Assembly (NCBI GenBank): GCA_020845515.1
Contig: JADLFQ010000042.1
Location: 1 to 64,000 of the forward strand
Length of the DNA: 64,000 nucleotides
From: Anaerolineaceae bacterium
GTDB lineage: Bacteria > Chloroflexota > Anaerolineae > Anaerolineales > Anaerolineaceae
Direction: 5' to 3'
Shown: positions 8,405 to 18,422 of the stretch, one piece after another
Numbering within the stretch: the stretch's first letter is position 1
How the letters are laid out: the number at the start of each line of letters is the position of its first letter
Notes under the pieces: model-generated
Seen by the model: the letters and a program-made list of their open reading frames with translations, nothing else
Databases searched by the model: none
What the model was told of the DNA's origin: nothing
Translations under genes and position numbers: made by a program

Positions 8405-8433
8405 TTGACAGGATAATCCTTCCATGTGAGAAT
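8405..8433 (+). promoter_or_regulatory. possible promoter for the polysaccharide regulator, perhaps leaderless
   Basis: TTGACA at 8405-8410 is followed after 17 bases by GAGAAT, a weak -10. Transcription from this pair would begin close to the ATG at 8441, giving a leaderless or nearly leaderless message. The -35 is perfect, the -10 matches four of six. Confidence 0.35.
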
Positions 8434-8440
8434 TCAAAAA

Positions 8441-8926
8441 ATGAATTCTAAAAACTCCTCCGACGTCAAAAGTCAAGAATATGAGCTTCTCAATGCCATC
8501 TCTGAGGATTCGATGGTTACGCAGGCCGGCCTCTCGGCGCGGCTGGGCATAGCGGTGGGCAGCGTCAATTGGTACATCAAACGCCTTGTCAACCGCGGCT
8601 ACGTCAAAGTATCCCACCTCGACCGCACCCGCTTGCAGTACGACCTGACACCCGAAGGTATGTCTGTCCTCACCCAGCGTGCTTTGCAATACATGAAAAG
8701 CTCGCTCCAGGTTTATAATGACCTGCGCGCCAAAGCCAAAGCGCTGGCGGCTGAACTGCTTGCTCAGGGTATCCCAGCCGTCTACCTGGAAGGCGACGAT
8801 GAAGCCATGGATATCCTGCGGCTGACGTTGATCGAGGCAGGTATCGCGCTGCATGACAAACCGCGCCGTTGGATGCTGTGCACGCACGGTCAAAATTACC
8901 AGTTGTTGGAAGTAGAAAACTCATGA
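8441..8926 (+). CDS. winged-helix (MarR/EPS-associated type) transcriptional regulator
   Basis: This is a 161-residue cytoplasmic DNA-binding protein. Residues ~10-75 form a winged helix: SQEYELLNAISEDSMVTQAGLSARLGIAVGSVNWYIKRLVNRGYVKV contains the recognition helix and is followed by a wing-like LDRTRLQYDLTPEG. The rest is a long helix and a small alpha/beta domain. The form matches MarR-like regulators found at the head of exopolysaccharide clusters. The ATG at 8441 is preferred to the GTG at 8426 because the promoter candidate overlaps the GTG. Its stop overlaps the next ATG (ATGA), so it is translated with the sugar-nucleotide operon and probably regulates it. Confidence 0.75.
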   Translation: MNSKNSSDVKSQEYELLNAISEDSMVTQAGLSARLGIAVGSVNWYIKRLVNRGYVKVSHLDRTRLQYDLTPEGMSVLTQRALQYMKSSLQVYNDLRAKAKALAAELLAQGIPAVYLEGDDEAMDILRLTLIEAGIALHDKPRRWMLCTHGQNYQLLEVENS

Positions 8927-9981
8927 AAATCATCAGCCTTGTCGGAGCACGCCCCCAGTTTATCAAAGCTGCTATGGTTTCGCGAGCATTGCGGCCACAT
9001 TGTCAGGAGATCCTTGTGCACACCGGACAGCACTACGATGGAAACATGTCGCAAGTGTTCTTCGATGAATTGGAGTTGCCTGAACCCGATCTCTTCCTGG
9101 GTGTCGGCAGCGGCAGCCACGCCGTCCAAACCGGCCGGATGATGACAGGTGTCGAAGAAATCTTGCTAAAGGAAAAACCGGATTGGCTGGTGGTTTACGG
9201 CGACACCAACACCACCCTCGCCGGCGCACTGGCCGCCGCCAAGTTGCAAACTCCGATTGCCCATGTCGAAGCCGGGCTGCGCTCGTTCCAACGCGCCATG
9301 CCCGAAGAGATCAACCGTGTACTCGTTGACCATATCTCAACCGCGCTCTTCTGCCCCACCCAACCCGCTGTAGACAACCTCGCCAGGGAGGGTATCAGCC
9401 AGGGCGTTCACATCGTCGGAGACGTCATGGCTGATGCGCTGCTGCACTTCATCCAACTCGCGCCGCACAAGACAACGATCCTGGCAGACCTCAAGCTCGA
9501 ACCGGGTAAATACGCGCTTGCAACCATCCACCGGGCCGCCAACACCGACGATCCTCTCCGCCTCAAAGCCATCCTCAGAGCCTTCGAGGAAGCAGACCTT
9601 CCCGTCATTTTTCCAGTTCACCCGCGCACACGCAAAGTAATCCGTGATCTTGGCATCTTCACCAATAACAATGTGCACATGATTGATCCGGTGGGTTATC
9701 TGGCAATGTTGCAACTCGAAGCCAACGCCGATTGCATCCTGACCGATTCCGGCGGGGTGCAAAAAGAAGCCTACTGGGTGGGGGTGCGCTGCATCACCCT
9801 GCGGGATGAGACCGAATGGGTAGAGACGGTGGAATTGGGTTGGAACAAACTAACCGGCGCAGATACCGCTTCCATCGTAGCAGCTGTGCGTTACTGGCGG
9901 CCAACCACCAATCGCACGCCGGTCTATGGCAATGGGCATTCTGCTGAGAAGATCAGCGCAATCCTATTAGCGCAATCCTGA
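8923..9981 (+). CDS. wbpI: non-hydrolysing UDP-sugar 2-epimerase (WbpI/WecB family)
   Basis: This 352-residue cytoplasmic enzyme inverts C2 of a UDP-2-acetamido sugar. The start MKIISLVGARPQFIKAA, the VHTGQHYDGNMS segment, VYGDTNTTLAGALAA, HVEAGLRSF and DSGGVQKEA are family signatures. The GARPQFIKAA version and the neighbours favour WbpI (UDP-GlcNAc3NAcA to UDP-ManNAc3NAcA), although a WecB-type UDP-GlcNAc epimerase cannot be excluded. The ATG overlaps the regulator's stop; a longer upstream start in the ORF track would run inside that gene. It is first of five adjacent genes of the pathway and also fits upstream of the WecC-like dehydrogenase at 26.7 kb. Confidence 0.82.
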   Translation: MKIISLVGARPQFIKAAMVSRALRPHCQEILVHTGQHYDGNMSQVFFDELELPEPDLFLGVGSGSHAVQTGRMMTGVEEILLKEKPDWLVVYGDTNTTLAGALAAAKLQTPIAHVEAGLRSFQRAMPEEINRVLVDHISTALFCPTQPAVDNLAREGISQGVHIVGDVMADALLHFIQLAPHKTTILADLKLEPGKYALATIHRAANTDDPLRLKAILRAFEEADLPVIFPVHPRTRKVIRDLGIFTNNNVHMIDPVGYLAMLQLEANADCILTDSGGVQKEAYWVGVRCITLRDETEWVETVELGWNKLTGADTASIVAAVRYWRPTTNRTPVYGNGHSAEKISAILLAQS

Positions 9982-9995
9982 AATCGGAGAAACCA

Positions 9996-10601
9996 ATGGC
10001 AGTTCGAATTCACCCTACGGCCGAAGTCGCAGAAAACGCCCAAATTGGCGAAGGAACCAGCATCTGGCATCAGTGCCAGATCCGCCCCGGCGCAAAGATC
10101 GGCCAAAATTGCAATCTCGGAAAAGGTGTCTATGTGGATGCGGACGTAAGCATCGGAGATAACGTCAAGATTCAGAACTACGTCTCGGTTTTTCACGGCG
10201 TTACGCTGGAAGATGGTGTTTTTATCGGCCCGCACGCCTGCTTCACCAATGAGAGGCGCCCGCGCGCCATCAATCGTGATGGAAGCCTCAAAGCCGCCGA
10301 TGACTGGCAAATCAGCGAAACGCTCGTCCGTCGGGGCGCAGCCATCGGAGCTAATTCCACGATCCGTTGCGGCGTCACGATTGGCGAATGGGCGATGATC
10401 GGCTCCGGCAGCGTAATCACTCGCAATGTGCCGGATTACGGCCTGGCTTACGGAAACCCTGCCCGGCTGCACGGATTTGTCTGCCCATGCGGGGCACAGT
10501 TGAAGAAAGAAAAAGTCACTGAGAGCAGCGTGATTACTCGCTGCCCGGAATGTAATCAAACGGTTGAAATTATCAAACAAAACTGGGAGATGATCCAATG
10601 A
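9996..10601 (+). CDS. wbpD: left-handed beta-helix N-acetyltransferase (WbpD/WlbB type)
   Basis: This is a 201-residue acetyltransferase with the hexapeptide-repeat beta-helix (IHPTAEVAENAQIGEGTSIWHQCQIRPGAKIG and onward). The loop around FTNERRPRA is characteristic of enzymes that acetylate the 3-amino group of UDP-2-acetamido-3-amino-2,3-dideoxyglucuronate with acetyl-CoA. The helix closes with YGLAYGNPARLHGFVC. A C-terminal zinc-ribbon-like pair (CPCG and CPEC) follows, as in some members. It sits between the epimerase and the aminotransferase, whose ATG overlaps its stop, placing it in the same pathway. Confidence 0.83.
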   Translation: MAVRIHPTAEVAENAQIGEGTSIWHQCQIRPGAKIGQNCNLGKGVYVDADVSIGDNVKIQNYVSVFHGVTLEDGVFIGPHACFTNERRPRAINRDGSLKAADDWQISETLVRRGAAIGANSTIRCGVTIGEWAMIGSGSVITRNVPDYGLAYGNPARLHGFVCPCGAQLKKEKVTESSVITRCPECNQTVEIIKQNWEMIQ

Positions 10602-11677
10602 TTAATATAGCGAAACCTGTCATCGGGCCTGAAGAAAAACAAGCTGTTATGGAAGTACTCGACTCTGGCATCATCGCGCAGGGCCCGCGCACCAAAGCGT
10701 TTGAAGAAGCCTTCGCATCAATGTGCGGCGTGCAGTATGCCATTGCCGCATCCTCAGGCACCACCGCCCTGCACACTGCCTTGTTGGCACACAAAATTGG
10801 CGCTGGGGATGAGGTGATCACCTCTTCCTTCACCTTTATTGCCTCAGCCAACAGTGTGCTCTATGCCGGCGCCCGCCCAGTTTTTGTGGATATTGACCCT
10901 CGCACGTTCAATATTGATGTCAACCACATTGAAGCTGTAATCAGCGAGCGCACCAAAGCGATTATGCCGGTACACCTGTTTGGCTTGCCCTGCGATATGG
11001 ACGCGATCATGAGTATCGCTCAGAAGTACCATCTCGCAGTCATCGAAGACGCCTGTCAGAGTCATGCCGCAACTTTTTATGGCAGAAAAGCAGGCTCTTT
11101 CGGCACGGGCGTTTTCTCCCTTTACCCCACCAAGAACATCACCTCCGCCGAAGGCGGTATGATCACTACGAATGACCTTGCAGTAGATGAGAGTTGCCGG
11201 GTAATCCGCAATCACGGCATGCGCGTGCGCTATTATCACGACGAGCTGGGTTACAACTTCCGCATGACTGATGTTCATGCCGCGATCGGGCTGGCACAGA
11301 TGGGGAAATTGGAACGCTTTAACGCCGCGCGCCAGGCAAATGCCCGCTTCTATAACGAAAATCTGCGCGGCGTTGTAACCCCATACACTCCCACAGACTA
11401 CGGTCATGTCTTTCATCAGTACACCATCCGCGTACCAGACGGTCAGCGCGATGCCTTGCGTGAGGCGCTCAAAGAAAACGGCATCGGCTCCGAAATCTAT
11501 TACCCCGTACCCATCCACAAGCAAAGCTTTTATGTCAACGAGTTGGGCTACGACCTGACCCTGCCCGAAACCGAAAATGCCGCCCGGGAAGTGCTCTCGC
11601 TGCCGGTGCACCCTTCCCTCAGCCGGGAAGACCTGGAGACCGTTGTCAACGCGGTCAACCATTTTATGGGAGGCTGA
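10598..11677 (+). CDS. wbpE: DegT/DnrJ/EryC1/StrS aminotransferase (WbpE/WlbC type)
   Basis: This is a 359-residue PLP-dependent sugar aminotransferase. Family marks are the N-terminal VIGPEEKQAVMEVLDSGIIAQG, ASSGTTALHTALLA, the VIEDACQSHAA aspartate and FSLYPTKNITSAEGG with the PLP lysine in PTKN. In this context it would aminate C3 of UDP-2-acetamido-3-keto-glucuronate before acetylation by the preceding gene product. The ATG overlaps the stop of the acetyltransferase gene. Substrate is inferred from neighbours. Confidence 0.83.
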   Translation: MINIAKPVIGPEEKQAVMEVLDSGIIAQGPRTKAFEEAFASMCGVQYAIAASSGTTALHTALLAHKIGAGDEVITSSFTFIASANSVLYAGARPVFVDIDPRTFNIDVNHIEAVISERTKAIMPVHLFGLPCDMDAIMSIAQKYHLAVIEDACQSHAATFYGRKAGSFGTGVFSLYPTKNITSAEGGMITTNDLAVDESCRVIRNHGMRVRYYHDELGYNFRMTDVHAAIGLAQMGKLERFNAARQANARFYNENLRGVVTPYTPTDYGHVFHQYTIRVPDGQRDALREALKENGIGSEIYYPVPIHKQSFYVNELGYDLTLPETENAAREVLSLPVHPSLSREDLETVVNAVNHFMGG

Positions 11678-11681
11678 ATCA

Positions 11682-12680
11682 ATGGCAACCCGGGTAGCTG
11701 TCATAGGAGTTGGCTCAATGGGGCGAAACCACGCCCGTGTGTATAACGAACTGCCGGAAGCCGAATTGGTGGCAGTTTGCGATGAGAACGAAGCAGCAGC
11801 TTCCGGTGTGGGGAAGCAGTTTGGCGTACGCACCTATTCCAATTACCATACCATGCTGGCCGCTGAAAAACCGGAAGCGGTCACTATTGCCGTGCCCACT
11901 GCATTGCATGAAGAAGTCGCCTTGGCGGTTCTGGAGGCCGGCGTCCATACTCTGATCGAAAAACCCATCGCCGCAACCGTGGAAGAAGGGCATCGCATCA
12001 TCCGGAAAGCTGCCGAAGCACAGCGTGTTTTGATGATCGGACATATCGTCCGCTTCAACCCGGCCATGCAGGCCCTCAAACAAAAACTGCAAGACGGCGA
12101 GCTCGGCAAGATCTTTCAGGTCTTTTGCCGCCGCGCCGGGCCCTTCCCTGCCCGCATCCGCGATGTGGGTGTTGTGGTGGATCTGGCTCCACACGATGTT
12201 GACATCATGCGCTTCCTGACCGGCGCGGAGCCCGTGCGTGTTTTTACCGAAACCGAACAGCGCATCCATACCGACCACGAAGACCTGCTCTTCGGTTTGC
12301 TGCGCTTTCCAGACGGCATCATCGGCGCACTGGAGATCAACTGGCTGACGCCCACCAAACTGCGCGAGGTGTTGGTTCTGGGCGAACTCGGTATGTTCCG
12401 GGTGGATGACCTCACACAAGACCTGTACTTTTATGAGAACGCTCAAGCCAATCGCGCCGTCTGGCCTGGACTGGCCATGCTCAAGGGGGTCAGTGAGGGC
12501 AGTATGCTGCGTTTTGCCTTGCAGCGCTATGAACCGCTCAAGGCCGAATTGCAATCCTTTCTCAAGGCAGTGCGCGGTGAAGCGCCTGTTGCTGTAACCG
12601 GCGAGGACGGTCTGGCCGCGCTGCGCCTGGCGCTCGCGCTGGTCGAATCGGGTGAAAAGCACCAGGTCATCGAAGTCTAA
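11682..12680 (+). CDS. wbpB: Gfo/Idh/MocA-family oxidoreductase (WbpB/WlbA-like)
   Basis: This is a 332-residue NAD(P)-dependent sugar-nucleotide oxidoreductase. The N-terminal Rossmann motif VIGVGSMGRNHARVY, the EKP motif (LIEKPIAATVEEG) and GHIVRFNPA mark the family. In the pathway it would oxidise C3 of UDP-GlcNAcA to give the keto substrate of the aminotransferase. Start at 11682, 4 bases after the previous stop; AGGAGG-like sequence precedes it (GGGAGGC). The ORF track's earlier start lies within the aminotransferase gene and is rejected. Confidence 0.78.
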   Translation: MATRVAVIGVGSMGRNHARVYNELPEAELVAVCDENEAAASGVGKQFGVRTYSNYHTMLAAEKPEAVTIAVPTALHEEVALAVLEAGVHTLIEKPIAATVEEGHRIIRKAAEAQRVLMIGHIVRFNPAMQALKQKLQDGELGKIFQVFCRRAGPFPARIRDVGVVVDLAPHDVDIMRFLTGAEPVRVFTETEQRIHTDHEDLLFGLLRFPDGIIGALEINWLTPTKLREVLVLGELGMFRVDDLTQDLYFYENAQANRAVWPGLAMLKGVSEGSMLRFALQRYEPLKAELQSFLKAVRGEAPVAVTGEDGLAALRLALALVESGEKHQVIEV

Positions 12681-12708
12681 CTTATCCATTGTAGTTTTTT
12701 GAGGAATT

Positions 12709-14037
<1,329 letters not shown>

Positions 14038-14063
14038 TCCATGCTGCCAGACAAGGTGTCTTC

Positions 14064-15572
14064 TTGAGAGCTCAATTTAAACGGCTCAGCAAAGGTACAG
14101 TCATCTACGGCTTGGGCGGCATCCTGAACCGGTTTATTGGTTTACTCATGCTCCCCCTCTTTACGTCCTACCTCACCCCGGCCGACTACGGCGTGAGTTC
14201 CATCCTGGGGCTGGTGTCCTTTATCATGACCTCCGTCTTCACATTGGGATTCGGCGTTAGTATCGGGGTCAGCTATTATGAAGGGGACAACCCTCAGCGC
14301 AAGACCGCCGCCATTTGGACAGCCTCCTTTTTCTTGTTGTTGAGCGTTCTCCTCATGCTGGGGCTGGGAATTGGCTTTGCGCAGCCGATCAGCCGCCTTG
14401 CCTTTCAATTGGATGGCTATTCAAAATTTATCACACCGACAACGATTGGCGCCGCCTTCACCATCCTGACCACCCCGTTCATCCTGCGCTTGCAATTCGA
14501 GGAACGCGCCAAACTATTTGTGCTTTTAACGGCAGTCTCTACCGTTATCTCTATTTCAATTAACATCATATTTGTGGTGGCCTTAAAATGGGGGGTATGG
14601 GGTGTGGTTCTGGGGGGGATGATTGGACAAATCATCTCTTTCCTTTTCTACTTCGCAGCAGCCGCGAGGAAGCTGCCCGTCAAAATTGAACTGGCCGTTG
14701 CAAAGGAGTTGCTTAGATTAGGCTTGCCGATGGTGCCGAGCTTTACTTTCGTATTTGTGATCCAACAAGGCAACAAGTACATCCTCCAGATGCTGCGGGG
14801 TTTGGAGGAAAGCGGATTATATACTGTTGGTTTCAATTTGGGGCTGGCGCTTAATTACATCGTTTCGGCTTTTCAAACCGCATGGTACCCTTTCTTTATG
14901 TCGTTTTTTGAAAAGCGCGAAGAGGCCCGCGCTTTGTTTGGCAGGGTTGCAACATATTACTGCATCGGGTTTGGCACTCTCAACCTTATGTTCTACCTCG
15001 CCGCCCGTCCTGTAGTGATGATTTTAACTCGGGCGGCATTCCACGAGGCTTACCAGGTCGTCGGTCTGTCGGCCACCTCCAGTTTCTTCTTCGGCTTATT
15101 CTCCCTAATCCTGCCAGGGATGTATTTTGCCAAGGAAGTAAAATTCGTCGCGCTCATCCAGGGCGCTTCCGCGCTGATTTCCGTCGGTGTCAACCTTCTT
15201 TTGATCCCGCGGCTGGGTTTTGTGGGGGCGGCTCTGGGGTTGGCAATCGGGTCTTTTTCGATGGTGGTATTTACTTTTCTGTTCAGCCGTTTGCGCAATT
15301 ACCTCAATGTCGCTTATGAGTGGCCGCGCCTGTTCAGTTTTTCAGTGATCTATTTGACCCTTGCAGCCGTTTCTTTTGTTCGCCCCTCAGATGCCTTGCC
15401 CTTTGTTATTCTCCAAAGTGCACTTCTGACTTTAATGTTGATCGGCGCGATTTTTTTCCTGTTGACAAAAGAGGAAAAACTGTTCATCAAAGAAATAAAA
15501 GAAACCTACCTCAACTGGAACACCCTGCGCACTTTGATTGGATCAACCCGGAATGTCTTCAATAATTTATAA
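14064..15572 (+). CDS. wzx: polysaccharide repeat-unit flippase, Wzx/MVF family
   Basis: This is a 502-residue inner-membrane protein with about 14 hydrophobic helices and few soluble loops. The N-terminus FKRLSKGTVIYGLGGILNRFIGLLMLPLFTSYLTPADYG is the hallmark of Wzx-type exporters that flip undecaprenyl-linked oligosaccharide units to the outer face. The TTG start is accepted because AAGGTG lies 7 bases upstream and the nearby ATG at 14041 is in another frame. Downstream gene overlaps its end by 20 bases. Family certain, symbol by role. Confidence 0.82.
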   Translation: MRAQFKRLSKGTVIYGLGGILNRFIGLLMLPLFTSYLTPADYGVSSILGLVSFIMTSVFTLGFGVSIGVSYYEGDNPQRKTAAIWTASFFLLLSVLLMLGLGIGFAQPISRLAFQLDGYSKFITPTTIGAAFTILTTPFILRLQFEERAKLFVLLTAVSTVISISINIIFVVALKWGVWGVVLGGMIGQIISFLFYFAAAARKLPVKIELAVAKELLRLGLPMVPSFTFVFVIQQGNKYILQMLRGLEESGLYTVGFNLGLALNYIVSAFQTAWYPFFMSFFEKREEARALFGRVATYYCIGFGTLNLMFYLAARPVVMILTRAAFHEAYQVVGLSATSSFFFGLFSLILPGMYFAKEVKFVALIQGASALISVGVNLLLIPRLGFVGAALGLAIGSFSMVVFTFLFSRLRNYLNVAYEWPRLFSFSVIYLTLAAVSFVRPSDALPFVILQSALLTLMLIGAIFFLLTKEEKLFIKEIKETYLNWNTLRTLIGSTRNVFNNL

Positions 15573-17571
15573 AGCCTTCCCCTTAATACTCTGGATCGGA
15601 ATATGGACAACCGGCGGTTGGCTGCTGGTGCGGCGCTCGTTCAACTTGCGCCGCAACGAGTTTATGCTGGCTGGCTTTGGGCTTGGCTTGGTGCTTCAAA
15701 ACTGGCTCGCCAACCTGATCGGGCATTTCCTGCCGGCGCCGCTTTCCTTTTGGCTGGCTGCGCTGGCTGTGCTGCTGGCGGGCGTGTTGTTCTGGCTGCC
15801 CTTTTCCCGCCAGACGCCCCGCGAGATGTTCGATTTTTCCTTCTCCCCTCTGCAAACCCTGGGACTCCTCGCACTGGTGTACGTCCTCTACACCTCAAGC
15901 CGCGGCCTGGCCATTCTGGATGATTATCAGAACCTGCCGATGACATCTCTGCTGGCGGTTGGGACGATCCCGCCGCGCTTTGCGCTCGACCCGGCCATCA
16001 CCTTTAACTATCATTATTTCGAGCTGCTCTTCGCCGGGCAGATCATGCGCATCGGCCATTTACAGCCCTGGAACTCGCTCGATCTCGCCCGCGCCCTCGG
16101 TTTCAGCCTGACTTTGATGCTCTCCGGGCTGTTTATACAGCGCGTCACCCGCAGCGTCTTCGCCGCCTTCGTTCTAATCCTCGTTACCGCGTTTGGCGGC
16201 GGCACACGTTGGCTCATGCTGCTCTTGCCCCAATCCATTCTCCAACGCATCTCCCCCAGCCTTCAGATGATCGGCTCCGGTTATTCCAGCGGGCCCGACT
16301 TTCTTACCGCACTGACCGGACCCTGGATGATCGAAGGCGGCGGGCCCATGCCCTTCCCCTTCGCCTATATGAACGGGATGAACACTACCGCCATCCTGGT
16401 TTACCTCGCCGGCGCGGGCGCGCTGGGGGGTGTTATCAGCGGAGTCGTAGCTCTGAGCTTCAACCGCTGGTACGGCTGGCGCGCCCTCGCCCTCACCACC
16501 GCCCTGCTTGCCGCTTTGGCGCTCAGCAACGAATTTAGCTACGCGGGCATCGCCTTTGGCTTCATTTTGGTGACGGCTTTTTATGCCATCCGCCGCCGCA
16601 CCCGGAAGCTGCCCAACTACCTCAAGAATTGGTTGGCGGCAGTCGTCCTGGCTGGTCTGGTGGTGGTCGTGCAGGGCGGCGTCCTGACCGGCGTTTTCAC
16701 AGACCAACTGGCAAAACTGCTGCCCGGCGAGGTCAGTCCGGCTTCTTATTTTTCCGGCCAGTTCGCCCTGCAATGGCCCCCCGCACTGCTCTCCAGTCAC
16801 CTGGGCTGGCTCTCATTTGGCAACCCCTACCAGATTCTGACAGCTCTCTTTGAAATCGGTCCGATTATCGTCCTCCTGCCGTTAAGCTTTGCAGCCTGGT
16901 TCAAGAGCTACCGCTACGGCCGCTGGTTCGAGACTGCGGCAACTGCCTATGTTGTCTCCACCGTTGTGCTGGCCTTCTTTCAATATTCCGGCCCCGCCGG
17001 CCCCACCGCGCTCACCCGCGTCCAGACGGGCCTTGTCGCCCTGGCAAAAGGCTCGGTGATCTGGCTGTGGCTGTGGGCACGCCACCGTTCAGAACTGACC
17101 AAACTGCTCTCGGCGCTGCTCATCTTCATTTACATCTTCGGCGGGTTGATGATCTTTGGCGTCCAACTGCTCGCGGGGCCTAAGCCCGTCCTCTCCACGT
17201 TCATAAGTGAATTGGACGCCAAAATGCAGGCGCAGCACTGGAACCGCCTGGAAGCGGGCGCGCTGGTCTTCGACCCCATCGTCTACCGCGCCCCCACCAT
17301 CTTTGGCAGGTACACCAACTCCAGCCTCACCTGGTACGCCAGCAAGCCGGAATTTGATCAATTGGTCGAAGCCCCCGATCCAGCCACCCTGCGCGCCGCC
17401 GGTTTTGATTATGCCTACCTCGATTCAGGCTACTGGGATCAGATCGGTCCCCGCTATCAGGAGCTGTTTAGCAATTCGTGCCCCCGCCTGGTGGACGAAG
17501 TCACAGCCAAACGCACACCGGAATTCCGCCGTTTATACGATATCCGGCCCTGCACCCAAAACCTACAGTAA
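15553..17571 (+). CDS. large polytopic membrane protein of the polysaccharide cluster
   Basis: This is a 672-residue protein with about 13 membrane helices and a C-terminal soluble segment of ~120 residues. An outer-loop acidic patch (LAILDDYQNLP) follows early helices, and FNYHYFELLFAGQI recalls the aromatic motif of DUF2298/GT-C-like proteins, so a glycosyltransferase or polymerase role is plausible but not proven. The ATG at 15553 overlaps the flippase gene by 20 bases; the ORF track's start 5 codons earlier is less likely. In this cluster it is one of the candidates for the missing Wzy polymerase. Confidence 0.6.
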   Translation: MSSIIYKAFPLILWIGIWTTGGWLLVRRSFNLRRNEFMLAGFGLGLVLQNWLANLIGHFLPAPLSFWLAALAVLLAGVLFWLPFSRQTPREMFDFSFSPLQTLGLLALVYVLYTSSRGLAILDDYQNLPMTSLLAVGTIPPRFALDPAITFNYHYFELLFAGQIMRIGHLQPWNSLDLARALGFSLTLMLSGLFIQRVTRSVFAAFVLILVTAFGGGTRWLMLLLPQSILQRISPSLQMIGSGYSSGPDFLTALTGPWMIEGGGPMPFPFAYMNGMNTTAILVYLAGAGALGGVISGVVALSFNRWYGWRALALTTALLAALALSNEFSYAGIAFGFILVTAFYAIRRRTRKLPNYLKNWLAAVVLAGLVVVVQGGVLTGVFTDQLAKLLPGEVSPASYFSGQFALQWPPALLSSHLGWLSFGNPYQILTALFEIGPIIVLLPLSFAAWFKSYRYGRWFETAATAYVVSTVVLAFFQYSGPAGPTALTRVQTGLVALAKGSVIWLWLWARHRSELTKLLSALLIFIYIFGGLMIFGVQLLAGPKPVLSTFISELDAKMQAQHWNRLEAGALVFDPIVYRAPTIFGRYTNSSLTWYASKPEFDQLVEAPDPATLRAAGFDYAYLDSGYWDQIGPRYQELFSNSCPRLVDEVTAKRTPEFRRLYDIRPCTQNLQ

Positions 17572-17586
17572 AAAGGAATCCTTTCA

Positions 17587-18405
17587 TTGAATATCTCTAA
17601 CCCTTACCGCAAAGAACCGCTGGGCGAACGCCAGGGTATTCCCTATTTTTCTGAGGCTGATTTCTACACTAAAAACTATGAAAAAATCTCCCAGGATCAT
17701 CTGGCTGTTTTTGAGAAAGAAGGCAGAAACCCCAACATCGAAGAAGGTCTGTGGGTGGAACTGGAAGATTCAACCGCCACGCTGCTTGATAAATATGCCC
17801 AACCGGGAGATAAAATCCTCGACGTCGGCGTTGGCCTTGGCAGGCTTCTCTCGCGCTTTGGCCGGCTGGAACGCTACGGCATGGATATCAGTTGGGAGTA
17901 TCTGGAATACACCCGTAAAACCGGTATCGAGGTTTGCTTTTCGCGTATCGAAGACATGCCTTATCGCAAAGATTACTTTGATCTGATCACCTGTACCGAT
18001 GTCTTGGAGCATGTGCTGGATTTAAACCTCGCTTTGACCCGAATATTGGAAGTGCTGAAACCTGGCGGAACACTCATCGTCCGTGTGCCTTACCGCGAAA
18101 ACCTGGCACTCTACCTGGAAGCTGACTATCCTTACCGTTACGTTCACCTTCGCAATTTCGACGAGTACGGTTTGGAATTATTATTCACGCGGGTCTTTGA
18201 CTGCCGGTTTCTCGAGTCACAGACGGCCGGATATCTGGCAAGTCCCAGGACTCTAAGGGTTATACTACCCCTTTCGCGCTGGAACCGCATAACTGAGATA
18301 TTAAGTTCCTTTTCCAAAACATTCTTAAAACCTTTTTACAAGCACGTACTGCACGCGCTTTACTATCCCATTGATATTAATGTGGTGATCCAGAAACCAG
18401 GTTGA
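17587..18405 (+). CDS. class I SAM-dependent methyltransferase
   Basis: This is a 272-residue cytoplasmic protein. Residues ~70-175 form a Rossmann-type methyltransferase domain: GDKILDVGVGLGRLLSRFG binds SAM, followed by YGMDISWEYLEY, CTDVLEHVLDLN and LKPGGTLIVRVPYRE. A TTG start is used, with AAAGGA about 10 bases upstream. The acceptor is probably a sugar residue or lipid-linked glycan of the polysaccharide, inferred from context only. It is tightly linked to another methyltransferase downstream. Confidence 0.75.
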   Translation: MNISNPYRKEPLGERQGIPYFSEADFYTKNYEKISQDHLAVFEKEGRNPNIEEGLWVELEDSTATLLDKYAQPGDKILDVGVGLGRLLSRFGRLERYGMDISWEYLEYTRKTGIEVCFSRIEDMPYRKDYFDLITCTDVLEHVLDLNLALTRILEVLKPGGTLIVRVPYRENLALYLEADYPYRYVHLRNFDEYGLELLFTRVFDCRFLESQTAGYLASPRTLRVILPLSRWNRITEILSSFSKTFLKPFYKHVLHALYYPIDINVVIQKPG

Positions 18406-18422
18406 TATTAGAGGAAACGGGT

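Noticed and set aside
10844-11833. 329-residue minus-strand ORF
   Set aside because: It is antisense to the aminotransferase gene, whose family motifs are clear; no independent motif is seen.
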